Origin: Terriglobia bacterium
Lineage (GTDB): Bacteria; Acidobacteriota; Terriglobia; Bryobacterales; Bryobacteraceae
Direction of reading: 5' to 3'
DNA: 64,000 nucleotides
Assembly (NCBI GenBank): GCA_021325235.1
Contig: JAJPHN010000032.1
Span: forward strand, 124,001-188,000
Part shown: in pieces, positions 8,575-16,592 of the stretch
Layout of the letters: each line of letters starts with the position of its first letter
Position numbering within the stretch: position 1 is the first letter of the stretch
The notes under the pieces: generated by a model
Seen by the model: the letters and a program-made list of their open reading frames with translations, nothing else
What the model was told of the DNA's origin: nothing
Database searches by the model: none
Made by a program: the position numbers and the translations under genes

Positions 8575-9819
8575 ATGCGGCTGTGCTGCTTAGTGTTGAT
8601 GGCGTTCGTCGCGCAGCCGCTCGCCGCTCAGTTCGCAGACAATCCCGAGCAACTGGAGGCGCAAGCACGGCAGCGTCTAGCCGCACGTGATGCCAACGGC
8701 GCACTCGCGATTTACCAGAAGCTGGCGCAGCTCGTGCCGCGATCGGCCGCGTATCAGGATGAGATCGGATTCTTGCTTGCGGCTACGAACCGCACCTCCG
8801 AAGCGCTGCCGCACTTTGAACAGGCGACGGCGCTGGACGCGAAGTTTGCGCAAGCCTGGTTTCACCTGGGCGCGGCGCGCCTGATGTCGGGGCAGAGTGC
8901 TCGCGGGATAGACGATCTGCGAAAGGCTGTCGCGCTGGCGCCCGATAACGCCGAGTACCGGTTCCGGCTCGGCGCGGCATACAACGATGCGGGACGGTAC
9001 GCGGCGGCGATACCGGAGCTGACCAGGGCATCGAAACAGCTGCCGCAGAATGCGCGGGTTTGGGAAGCACTGGCGCATGCGCTCGAGAAGCAGAATCGAA
9101 TGAACGAAGCACGGCACGCCTACAGCGTGGCTGTTGAACTTGATCCCAACAACACCGCGCTGCGAAACGACTATGCGAACGTGCTGGTGAAATCGGGCAA
9201 TCCGATGGCGGGGATTGCGCAATTCCGCAAAATACTCGAACGCGAGCCGGACAATGTACACGTCGAGGTCAATATCGGTTATGCGTATATCGGCGCTGCT
9301 GATTACAAAGAAGCGATCCGGCAGTTGACGCAAGTAATACAACGTCATCCGGAGGCCGGCGACGCGCATTACGATCTGGGCGTGGCGTATAAGCAAAGCG
9401 ATGATCTGAAAAATGCGCAGATTCAGCTCGAAGAAGCGGTGCGGCTGCTGCCTTCATTGGCAGAGGCGCACTTTGTGCTGGCGACGACCTATATCGATCA
9501 GGGCGAGCGGCAGAAGGCCGCTGAGCAGCTGCGGCAGGCGGTCGCGCAAAGGCCCAATTACGCCGAGGCGTGGTTTGAGCTGGGGATGGTTCTGAAAGAT
9601 CTGGGCGATTCGGATGGCGCGATCGAGGCCTTGCGGCGGTCGGTTGCGCTGGACGGATCGGATGCCGGCGCGTTCAACACGCTCGGTCTACTGTTGCGCC
9701 GCAAGGGCGACGCGGAAGGCGCCAAAGAAGCATTCGCGAAAGCCGCCGCGCTCCGGCAGGCAGAAAACGAAGAGAAACAGAAGAAACTGGCGCAAGGCGC
9801 AGCGCGGGTTTCGAAGTAA
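8575..9819 (+). CDS. Secreted TPR-repeat protein
   Basis: A 414-residue protein starting at ATG 8575, where a clean signal peptide begins (MRLCCLVLMAFVAQPLAAQ). An in-frame ATG at 8539 would add 12 residues before it. The rest, from about residue 28, is an almost continuous row of roughly eleven TPR units of 34 residues (recurring W/Y-x2-L/I-G-x2-Y, A-x3-Y/F and P-x-N/D motifs). This makes a superhelical scaffold for protein binding. It was probably exported to the periplasm. It ends directly against the convergent small secreted protein gene (stops at 9819 and 9820). Its partner is unknown. Confidence 0.8.
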   Translation: MRLCCLVLMAFVAQPLAAQFADNPEQLEAQARQRLAARDANGALAIYQKLAQLVPRSAAYQDEIGFLLAATNRTSEALPHFEQATALDAKFAQAWFHLGAARLMSGQSARGIDDLRKAVALAPDNAEYRFRLGAAYNDAGRYAAAIPELTRASKQLPQNARVWEALAHALEKQNRMNEARHAYSVAVELDPNNTALRNDYANVLVKSGNPMAGIAQFRKILEREPDNVHVEVNIGYAYIGAADYKEAIRQLTQVIQRHPEAGDAHYDLGVAYKQSDDLKNAQIQLEEAVRLLPSLAEAHFVLATTYIDQGERQKAAEQLRQAVAQRPNYAEAWFELGMVLKDLGDSDGAIEALRRSVALDGSDAGAFNTLGLLLRRKGDAEGAKEAFAKAAALRQAENEEKQKKLAQGAARVSK

Positions 9820-10251
9820 TCAGAAGAGATTTCCGGCGACCTGCTCGGCCGCGCTCTTGGCCTTGCTGAGGAGCGACGCGTCGCTGGCGGAGTTATCGGC
9901 TGTACTCAAGCTGATCACGAAGGAGCGGTCGCGCACTCTGCCGAGGATGCGTTCGGTACGCTGGCCTGGCTTCTTCTCCAGGCAGGCAACTGCCTCGTTG
10001 CCAATACCGGAAAGCGTTTGTGCGTGCGGACCACACGAATCGGAGGACGAAGACGAGGCTGTCTTGACTTCAACGCGGAGCACATATTGCGGGTTCGCAG
10101 CGACAAACTCGCACCTATCGGCAGCGGTCTTGGTCTGAACCGGTGCGCCGATGATCCCTGCCGCAGTTGCGGCGTTGATCCACGGGCACTCGTTTTGATC
10201 GGCAGCAAAAAGCGCGGCCGGCAGAAGCCAGAGACTAAGAAAGCGCTTCAC
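9820..10251 (-). CDS. Small secreted protein, unknown function
   Basis: A 143-residue protein with a signal peptide (MKRFLSLWLLPAALFAADQ). The mature domain of about 125 residues has four cysteines (ECPW, DRCEF, DSCGP, VACLE), enough for two disulfides. A general resemblance to DUF3558-like lipoproteins (Cys-x-W/L start, AATAAGIIG segment) is seen, but there is no lipobox and the match is not secure. Its start overlaps the end of the ASPIC/UnbV gene by 4 bp (ATGA type), so it is translationally coupled as the last gene of the cytochrome operon. Function unknown; the operon suggests a periplasmic role. Confidence 0.65.
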   Translation of the reverse strand: MKRFLSLWLLPAALFAADQNECPWINAATAAGIIGAPVQTKTAADRCEFVAANPQYVLRVEVKTASSSSSDSCGPHAQTLSGIGNEAVACLEKKPGQRTERILGRVRDRSFVISLSTADNSASDASLLSKAKSAAEQVAGNLF

Positions 10252-12113
10252 GTGCTGGCCGCCCTCGCTAAGCCCTTCAACTCTTCAGATTTCAGAATCT
10301 TTCCGCCTTCCTGAATCGTGTACAAACGGTTCACGTCGAGATCCTTGAAGCGATCGATCTGGCCACTTAACCAGCGAATTTCCAGCGCATCCACTTTTGT
10401 CGCGTGTTCCAGCCCGAAATGCATGCGCAGATCGTTCTGCGAAAAGTAGCTGCCGCCGCTGCGCAGCTCGTCCATCTGCACGAGAGCCTTGGTGGCTTCG
10501 GGTTTCGTCCTGGCAGTCACGATGACGCGGGTCCCGATTCCGGTGCGATTCGATTTGACGCCGACCAGCTTGATCTTGATCCAGTTTCGGTTCAGCGTTG
10601 AATCGCAGCGCAGCAGCTGAGGAATGGCGTTCACACAGTTCACTGCGATATCCAGATCGCCGTCGTTATCGTAATCGCCGAAGGCACAGCCGCGCGCCGG
10701 AGCGGCTTCGAGAATACCGGGGCCGCCTTTGTCGGTCACTTCTTCGAAATGGCCGTTCTGCAGGTTGCGATAAAGGTATTTGTGCTCGGCGTATTTGAGA
10801 TCGGCCTTTGACTTATCCACTTCGGGATAGACATGTCCGTTAGACATGAGAATGTCGAGCCAGCCATCGTTATCCATATCGAAGAAGCCAACTCCCCATC
10901 CGAGCAGACGCGTGTTCACGCCGATGCCGCTTGGGTATGTGCGATCTTCGAAGGTCGCATCGCCCAGGTTGGTATAGAGCGAGTCGGTATCGCCGGCGAA
11001 GTTTGTCTTCACGACATCCAGGGTCCCGTCGCGATTGTAGTCACCTATCGAGACACCCATGCCCGCTTGCGGTTTTCCTTCGGGCGATAGCGCGGCGCCG
11101 GATTCGATGGCGATGTCCTTGAAGGTACCGTCCTTTTGGTTCTGATAAAGCGTGGCCGTACTCGAATCGTTGGCGACGTAGATATCGGGCCAGCCGTCGT
11201 TGTCGAGATCGGAGGCAGCCACGCTCAAACCATAGGTTCCGGCGGTGTTGAGAATACCCGATTTCGCACTGACGTCTGTAAACGTGCCATTGCCGTTGTT
11301 GTGGTACAGGATGTTCTTGCCGCCGGGCAGACCGGGTGGTCCGCACGCGACCAGCAGTCCTTTGTAAGTGCACGGACCGGCTTCGGGAGGCGGCGCCGTC
11401 TTCAGATCGAAATCGACATAGTTGGCGACGAACAGGTCCAGATGGCCGTCCTTGTCGTAATCGACGAAGGTGCAGCCGGTATTCCAGCGCGTTTTGGGTC
11501 CGGGTTGCAGAAGGCCGGCCTGCTCGGTGACATCGGTGAACGTGCCGTTCCCGTTATTGCGATAGAGCGCGTTCTGCCCGTAGTAGGTGACAAACAGATC
11601 GTCGTAACCATCGTTGTTGTAGTCGCCGACGCAACAGGCCTGTCCCCAGCCGGTGCGATGTTCAAGACCGGACCCTTTAGTGACATCGGTGAAGGTGCCG
11701 TCGCGGTTGTTCTTGAAGAGACGGCAGTGCGGCTCCTGCCCTTTAGGGAAGCCCTCCAGACGCCAGCCATTGACGAGAAAGACATCGAGCCAGCCATCGT
11801 TGTCGTAGTCGTAGAAGGCGAGCCCGCAGCCGGTGGTTTCGAGCAGATATTTATTCTTGCCTTCGCCGCCGTAGATGGTTTTCACGGCGAGACCGGATTC
11901 CTTCACAACATCGACGAAAGTAACTCCGAGCGGTGTGCCTTCGATCGGCGATTTGGGCCCTTTTTCGGCCGGGCGCGCCTGGGCGTTGTAGCTGCGCTCG
12001 GTCGGGCCCAGCTTGACTTGTTGCGGCCGTGCCAGCGCGAGCAGATCGGAAAACGGCAGCACCAGCGCGGTGCGGCTCAAAGAGCGGATAAATCGGCGTC
12101 GATTGTTATACAA
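10248..12113 (-). CDS. CRTAC1-type protein: FG-GAP/VCBS repeats with ASPIC/UnbV domain
   Basis: The frame begins at 12263, but the likely start is TTG 12113. It has GGAG 8 bp upstream, opens a twin-arginine-like signal (NNRRRFIRSLSRTALVLPF) and avoids overlap with the preceding gene (19-bp gap). This gives 621 residues. Seven calcium-type loops of the form D-x-D/N-x-D-G-x-x-D (for example YDYDNDGWLD and FGDYDNDGDLD) mark a beta-propeller. The C-terminal ASPIC/UnbV domain begins near NRNWIKIKLVG and includes GIGTRVIV, SGGSYFSQND and LEIRWLSGQIDRF. Such proteins are extracytoplasmic. They often accompany TPR cytochromes in Acidobacteriota and Planctomycetes, but have no established reaction. 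Confidence 0.85.
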   Translation of the reverse strand: MYNNRRRFIRSLSRTALVLPFSDLLALARPQQVKLGPTERSYNAQARPAEKGPKSPIEGTPLGVTFVDVVKESGLAVKTIYGGEGKNKYLLETTGCGLAFYDYDNDGWLDVFLVNGWRLEGFPKGQEPHCRLFKNNRDGTFTDVTKGSGLEHRTGWGQACCVGDYNNDGYDDLFVTYYGQNALYRNNGNGTFTDVTEQAGLLQPGPKTRWNTGCTFVDYDKDGHLDLFVANYVDFDLKTAPPPEAGPCTYKGLLVACGPPGLPGGKNILYHNNGNGTFTDVSAKSGILNTAGTYGLSVAASDLDNDGWPDIYVANDSSTATLYQNQKDGTFKDIAIESGAALSPEGKPQAGMGVSIGDYNRDGTLDVVKTNFAGDTDSLYTNLGDATFEDRTYPSGIGVNTRLLGWGVGFFDMDNDGWLDILMSNGHVYPEVDKSKADLKYAEHKYLYRNLQNGHFEEVTDKGGPGILEAAPARGCAFGDYDNDGDLDIAVNCVNAIPQLLRCDSTLNRNWIKIKLVGVKSNRTGIGTRVIVTARTKPEATKALVQMDELRSGGSYFSQNDLRMHFGLEHATKVDALEIRWLSGQIDRFKDLDVNRLYTIQEGGKILKSEELKGLARAAST

Positions 12114-12132
12114 AATCGAAACTCCAAAAACA

Positions 12133-14361
12133 TCAACGATGACCGGCAGTAGAGGAATCCGGCTCGCTTGCGCCGGCAAGCTGGTCGTGCATGTGCCAGG
12201 GTACGCTCTCAATCGAAATCTCAGGGTGTTTACGCAGATAGTCGAGCGAGTAAGTGGGCGCACCGGGATCGACCTGCTTGGTGGCGAACAAGGCGGCCTG
12301 CTCGGAGGCTTTCTGCTTCATCCCGAGCCGGCGATAGATGACGGCCAGACTGTAGTGAGCCGCGAGATCGTCGGGATCGATCGATTGCAGGGCTTCAAAC
12401 TGCTGTTTCGCCTTCTCGTATTCATGCTGCTGGTAGTACGAGATGCCGAGTTCGCGGCGCGGATCGCGTGCCTGCGGAAACTGCCGGACCACTTCTTCGA
12501 GATCCGCAAGCTCCTTGTCGCAATTCCCTTCGCGGCGTTCGACGAGCGCCAGGTAATACAGCGCGCGCGCATTGGCCGGGCTCAGCTGGAGCGCCTTCTC
12601 GAGACCTTCACGCGCGGCGCTGTACTTCTCCCATTCGATATTTGTCAGGCCGATGTTGATGTAGCCGTCGGCGTAGTCCGGCCGAAGCTTTACAACCTGG
12701 CGAAAGGCGGCGATGGCATCGGAATACTGCAACTGGTCCAGATATGCAATGCCGAGATTGTTCCAGCGCATCCAATCCGGGTTGTCTTCGGGATCCGAAA
12801 CCCCGGCCGGATTCATGCCAAGCTTCAGCGCGCGGCTGCGTGAGGCGAGCTCGACCACCGGATAGGCGGGATGATCGCTGCCGAAGACATTGTTCAGATA
12901 GCTTTGACGCAGATGGCGGTAATTGACGCGCGCCGTCAGCGTGATCGGTCCTTTGGCATCGGCCGGGATGCGGAACTGGTAGCGGATGAGCGCCGAACGG
13001 CCGGACTGGATGGTGTTGTCGTAGGCCATGGAATGAATGGTCCAGACTTTGTGGTTATCGACGAAGTTGCCATCCAGATTGACGGGGCGGTTGGTGAAAG
13101 AATGCGCCCGTTGATCGAGCGTGCCATCGGGCTTCAGAAAACCGCTGTGGTAAATTTCTTTCCCTTTTGCGTCGGAAGCGGTGAACTCGACCCAGCTCTC
13201 GTACAGATCGCGCACTTCCGGGATCAGGGAGTGCGCGATGTTTTTGTTCTGAATGACCACCATGGCCTGTACGGTCTCGCCAGGCACCAGCGAAACGGGG
13301 ACGGAGCCGAGCGGGCCATACATTTCATCGCTTGCGGGCTTTTTGATCGCGAACAGATCGACGTTCAGGTACATGCCCGAGCGGAGAAACGCGATGGTTT
13401 TCTCGAGCTGCTGGTCGAATTTGTAATAGAAAGGCACGGCGGTGTTGCCGGCCAGCCAGCGATGCGAAGCGAAGCTGTCTTTCTTCGCCCCGTACTCGCC
13501 GGGTTGCGCCGGTTCGCGCATCATGTGACAGGACTGGCAGGCGCGGTAATCGGCTTTGTAGAAGGTGAGCGGATTGCGATTCGAGAATTTTGAATTCTGC
13601 CACTCGTCGTAGACCGTGAAGGCGCGAATCCATTTGTAGCCGTTGAGCGGATTCGGCAGATTCGCTTTGTGGCAGGAACCGCAGAACTCCGCATTGCGGT
13701 AGAAGGGTTTCATGACGGCTTGCGCGTGCCGCTCGGGATGCTGCATGATCTCGGCATAAGGGACCTGGCCGGGAATGCGCTTGCCCTGTTCATCCAGCAT
13801 GACGGAGGGGACTGCCATAACGTAACTGCCGTTGCCGCGCTCGGACTGCAGGCTTTGAACCGAATGGCAGCTCATGCAGGTCAGGCCGTCGGTATCAAAG
13901 CTGCGATCGACATTGGAATGCGACGTGAGCGCGCCGCTGACGACCCCGATGGGATTGTGGCAGCTGTCGCAGTGCCGGGTGAATTCGATTCCTTTGGTGC
14001 GCGCGAGGATGTTCACGCTGGTCCGATAGAACGGAGTGCGAAAGGAATTGGAATGTAGCGCCTGGCGCCATTCGGCATAAGCCTGCGGATGGCAGTGCTC
14101 GCAGTACTTCGCGCTCGGGAAAGCACCGGGCTGGATGAAGCCGCCGGTTTCGGTCAGCGCGTTGCCGGGCGCGGAGAGATTGCCGTCCGCGAAACGAAAA
14201 TCATAGGTCTTGCGAATGGCGGAATCGTAAGCGGCGGCTCCAGAGTTATAGGGCGATTGCGCGCGGATGTGAGCAAGCGAAAAAAGGAGAATGGCGAGCG
14301 AGGCGATGAAGACTCGACGCCGGCGCACGAAGCCGCAATACTCTCCTGAAGACGAACCCAT
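12133..14361 (-). CDS. Pentahaem cytochrome c with C-terminal TPR domain
   Basis: A 742-residue exported protein with signal segment VFIASLAILLFSLAHIRAQ after RRRR. Five CxxCH haem motifs start at about residues 87 (CEHCH), 131 (CDSCH), 162 (CMSCH), 227 (CGSCH) and 275 (CQSCH), in a cytochrome c554-like arrangement. A beta-rich domain (about 330-500) follows, and then TPR repeats (about 530-690). It is the first gene of a three-gene operon with the ASPIC/UnbV protein and a small secreted protein. A role in periplasmic electron transfer is expected from the haems. The donor, acceptor and any catalytic activity cannot be read from the sequence. Confidence 0.87.
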   Translation of the reverse strand: MGSSSGEYCGFVRRRRVFIASLAILLFSLAHIRAQSPYNSGAAAYDSAIRKTYDFRFADGNLSAPGNALTETGGFIQPGAFPSAKYCEHCHPQAYAEWRQALHSNSFRTPFYRTSVNILARTKGIEFTRHCDSCHNPIGVVSGALTSHSNVDRSFDTDGLTCMSCHSVQSLQSERGNGSYVMAVPSVMLDEQGKRIPGQVPYAEIMQHPERHAQAVMKPFYRNAEFCGSCHKANLPNPLNGYKWIRAFTVYDEWQNSKFSNRNPLTFYKADYRACQSCHMMREPAQPGEYGAKKDSFASHRWLAGNTAVPFYYKFDQQLEKTIAFLRSGMYLNVDLFAIKKPASDEMYGPLGSVPVSLVPGETVQAMVVIQNKNIAHSLIPEVRDLYESWVEFTASDAKGKEIYHSGFLKPDGTLDQRAHSFTNRPVNLDGNFVDNHKVWTIHSMAYDNTIQSGRSALIRYQFRIPADAKGPITLTARVNYRHLRQSYLNNVFGSDHPAYPVVELASRSRALKLGMNPAGVSDPEDNPDWMRWNNLGIAYLDQLQYSDAIAAFRQVVKLRPDYADGYINIGLTNIEWEKYSAAREGLEKALQLSPANARALYYLALVERREGNCDKELADLEEVVRQFPQARDPRRELGISYYQQHEYEKAKQQFEALQSIDPDDLAAHYSLAVIYRRLGMKQKASEQAALFATKQVDPGAPTYSLDYLRKHPEISIESVPWHMHDQLAGASEPDSSTAGHR

Positions 14362-14455
14362 TCGAGAACGGATGCCCGATTAACTGTAGTCTACTCCGGC
14401 GCAGATTGATGCGGGGCGGCGTGCGCGCGTGAATTGTGGGCTGAGCCGAAGGGGA

Positions 14456-14481
14456 CTGGGCCGGTCTCCCACCCGGCCCAG
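14456..14481 (-). terminator. Hairpin downstream of the nitrobindin-like gene, possible terminator
   Basis: A perfect 9-bp inverted repeat (CTGGGCCGG at 14456-14464, CCGGCCCAG at 14473-14481) with an 8-nt loop lies 7 bp beyond the minus-strand stop at 14489. It is not followed by a convincing T-run, so intrinsic termination is uncertain. Confidence 0.4.
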
Positions 14482-14488
14482 CGGTGCC

Positions 14489-15688
14489 TTAATTGAAGGT
14501 CTTGCGCAGCGTGGCAACCGAAATGTGCGGCCAGCCGAGAATGAAGGGCGGTGCGCCCGGCGGTGGTCCCGGAGGCGGCGGGTTCAGGATACCGAAATCG
14601 AGCACCACCATCTGCGCATACTGCAGCTGCATGAAGTGCGGGCGGTGCGGGTGCTTCACTTTTTCGATCCAGAACGTCGCGTAGACAAGCGCTGTATCAG
14701 CATTGGGACCCTTCGGGCCGACGGGCTCGCCGCCTTCGAGGAACTGAATGTTTTCAATGCCGCCGGCACCGTCATTGACATTCACCGTTACGGTAGGGCC
14801 GCCCGGAGGGCTGTTGGGAACAGTGAAAAACGTGACGGACTTCTGCGACGCGATGTTGATAACGGTCCCCTCGAAATGATGACCATGGTTGAGCTGGTGC
14901 GCAATCACGCGTTCGAGAAGAAGGATCGGATCGTTAACGAGGTCCTGCATCGGCACGCCGTCGATTTTGGTGCTGGCGTCAATCGGCGGATCGCAGGTCA
15001 GATACGGGCTGCGCGGATTTGCCGGTCCCGCCGGAATGGACATGTTGTACTGGCTGAACGGAAAACCGGGCGGCGGCGTCAGCGCGCTCGAGGAACCGGC
15101 TGCATTGACAACGACCGGAATGGGCGGGGTCTCGGGGAAGGGAACGCTGTTGAAGGAGGGAAATTGCGAGAAGCCATAGTTGCCGCTGGCATCCCGGAGC
15201 ACCGGAGTACCCGAGAAGCGCTGGGCACTCCCGGCGGCCAGCAGTGCGTTGCCGTGCGGAATGGAGCCCATACGCGCGACGATGTTTGCCTTTGCGGGAG
15301 CAGTTTCGGGTGGATAACTGGTGGCCGGCTGCGTGACCCACAGGCCGGGCTCGATGTGAAGCGCGCCGCCACAGGAGTAGTAATCGTTGATCTTCTGCAA
15401 ATAAGTGAGGCCGTGAAGCTCGATGTCTTTCTGGCCGAACCCTCGATTCGGGATCGCTGAGCCGATCGGGTCGATCTTGAGCACCTCGCGGGTCCGATTG
15501 AGCTGCAGATAAAGGTTGGCGTTGAGCTCGAAAGCCGGGCGCGCAATGAGATTGAAACCCTCGCCTTCCCAGGTTCCGGCCAGCTCGCGCAGCAGGCCGA
15601 GCTTTTCGAGTACTTCCTCGTTGTTGGGCGCAATGCGGACGGTCGGTACGCGTCCGTAAGGCTCCCGTTCGTAGAGTTGTTCTTGCAT
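14489..15688 (-). CDS. Nitrobindin/THAP4-like heme-binding beta-barrel protein (tentative)
   Basis: The chosen start is ATG 15688, with TAGGAG 8 bp upstream, giving 399 residues; an upstream in-frame ATG at 15754 lacks a site. The segment LRELAGTWEGEGFNLIARP near residues 33-51 and later ALHIEPGLW and IPHGNALLAAG match the order of nitrobindin-like motifs (GxWxGxG, LHxExG, HxxG). A lipocalin-like barrel that may bind heme is therefore likely. It is much longer than a normal nitrobindin (about 160-190 residues): long Pro/Gly-rich loops and a C-terminal NPPPPGPPPGAPP segment are inserted. No signal peptide is seen. Heme binding is inferred from motifs only. Confidence 0.5.
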   Translation of the reverse strand: MQEQLYEREPYGRVPTVRIAPNNEEVLEKLGLLRELAGTWEGEGFNLIARPAFELNANLYLQLNRTREVLKIDPIGSAIPNRGFGQKDIELHGLTYLQKINDYYSCGGALHIEPGLWVTQPATSYPPETAPAKANIVARMGSIPHGNALLAAGSAQRFSGTPVLRDASGNYGFSQFPSFNSVPFPETPPIPVVVNAAGSSSALTPPPGFPFSQYNMSIPAGPANPRSPYLTCDPPIDASTKIDGVPMQDLVNDPILLLERVIAHQLNHGHHFEGTVINIASQKSVTFFTVPNSPPGGPTVTVNVNDGAGGIENIQFLEGGEPVGPKGPNADTALVYATFWIEKVKHPHRPHFMQLQYAQMVVLDFGILNPPPPGPPPGAPPFILGWPHISVATLRKTFN

Positions 15689-15792
15689 CACATGACTCCT
15701 ATTCAAGAGTCCGGCGATCCTCCGATCTCCGAACGTTGTCAGCATGTGATGCAATCGACAAGCCAGGCGCTGGCGATCAGCTTTGGCGAAGG

Positions 15793-16467
15793 TTAAAGGG
15801 CGGGATCCGGAACAGAACGGATCGTTTCTCCCGAACCATCGACACTTTCAGATAGCGAGTGGGTAGCAGCGGCCAGGGCCATGTCGGTGATGGCGTCGGC
15901 GAGCGCGGGTGTCAGCGGCCGGTGCCCACCGACCAGGCGCAGGTAGAACGGACCGTAAAGCAGGTCGATGAAGCATTCGAGATCGATCTCCGGTGCGATG
16001 CGGCCAGCCTGTTGATGGCGCTCGAGCACGGCCCTGGTTTGCGCGCGGCGCGGCTTGATCCAGAGATTGCGGAAGGCTTCGGCCACCTCCGGATCGCTCT
16101 GACCGGCTGCAATAAATGCTTTGAAGGTACGGCCGCGGCGGCCCGTAAGCAGCTTTACGAAATTATGCAGTTGCTGGCGAATATCTTCGCGCAGATCGCC
16201 GGTGTCGGGGAAGGGCAGTTCCTGCGCCGTGGTTTCGCGCAGCGCCTCGATGAAAACAGCTTCTTTGTTGGGCCACCAGCGATAAATGGTGGCCTTACTG
16301 GCCCCCGCACGCTCGGCAATGGCATCTGCAGTGGCGTTGATGAAGCAGGTGCTCTCCAGAATCTGAATGGCTGCCTGCAGGATGCGAGCGCGTGCATCTT
16401 CGTCGCGCGGGCGGCCCCGGCCGCGCATGGAGGACTCGTCGAGGAGTTCTTTTGTTAGGGTCGACAT
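15793..16467 (-). CDS. TetR/AcrR-family transcriptional regulator
   Basis: A 224-residue regulator. The N-terminal helix-turn-helix (about 27-72) reads ILQAAIQILES ... ADAIAERAGASKATIYRWW, typical of TetR. The C-terminal domain (about 85-200) with GHRPL and FIDLLYGPFYLRL is of the TetR_C_11-like type. It is divergent from the RND pump operon, with 125 bp between the starts. That gap holds a 14-bp-arm inverted repeat over the pump's predicted promoter, so this protein is the likely repressor of the operon. The inducing ligand is unknown. Confidence 0.87.
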   Translation of the reverse strand: MSTLTKELLDESSMRGRGRPRDEDARARILQAAIQILESTCFINATADAIAERAGASKATIYRWWPNKEAVFIEALRETTAQELPFPDTGDLREDIRQQLHNFVKLLTGRRGRTFKAFIAAGQSDPEVAEAFRNLWIKPRRAQTRAVLERHQQAGRIAPEIDLECFIDLLYGPFYLRLVGGHRPLTPALADAITDMALAAATHSLSESVDGSGETIRSVPDPAL

Positions 16468-16530
16468 CGATGAATATAGTGCAAATACAGAATAGGCCTG
16501 CCTTGCGGGCCACGAGCTTTTGACGGCAAA

Positions 16531-16570
16531 GATACCTGAAAGTTGCAGATTTTCGAAACTTTCCGGTATC
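16531..16570. promoter_or_regulatory. Inverted-repeat operator over the RND operon promoter
   Basis: The arms GATACCTGAAAGTT (16531-16544) and AACTTTCCGGTATC (16557-16570) are reverse complements at 13 of 14 positions, with a 12-bp spacer. A promoter-like pair overlaps them: TTGCAG at 16543-16548 and TATCGT at 16567-16572, 18 bp apart, reading towards the pump gene at 16593. The position between a divergent tetR and its likely target makes it a candidate operator. Confidence 0.6.
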
Positions 16571-16592
16571 GTAATTTCATCACTTCAACTGA

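Noticed and set aside
11136-12152. 338-codon plus-strand frame opposite the ASPIC/UnbV gene
   Set aside because: It is antisense to seven clear calcium-loop repeats; its Val/Ile/Gly-rich product has no recognisable domain.
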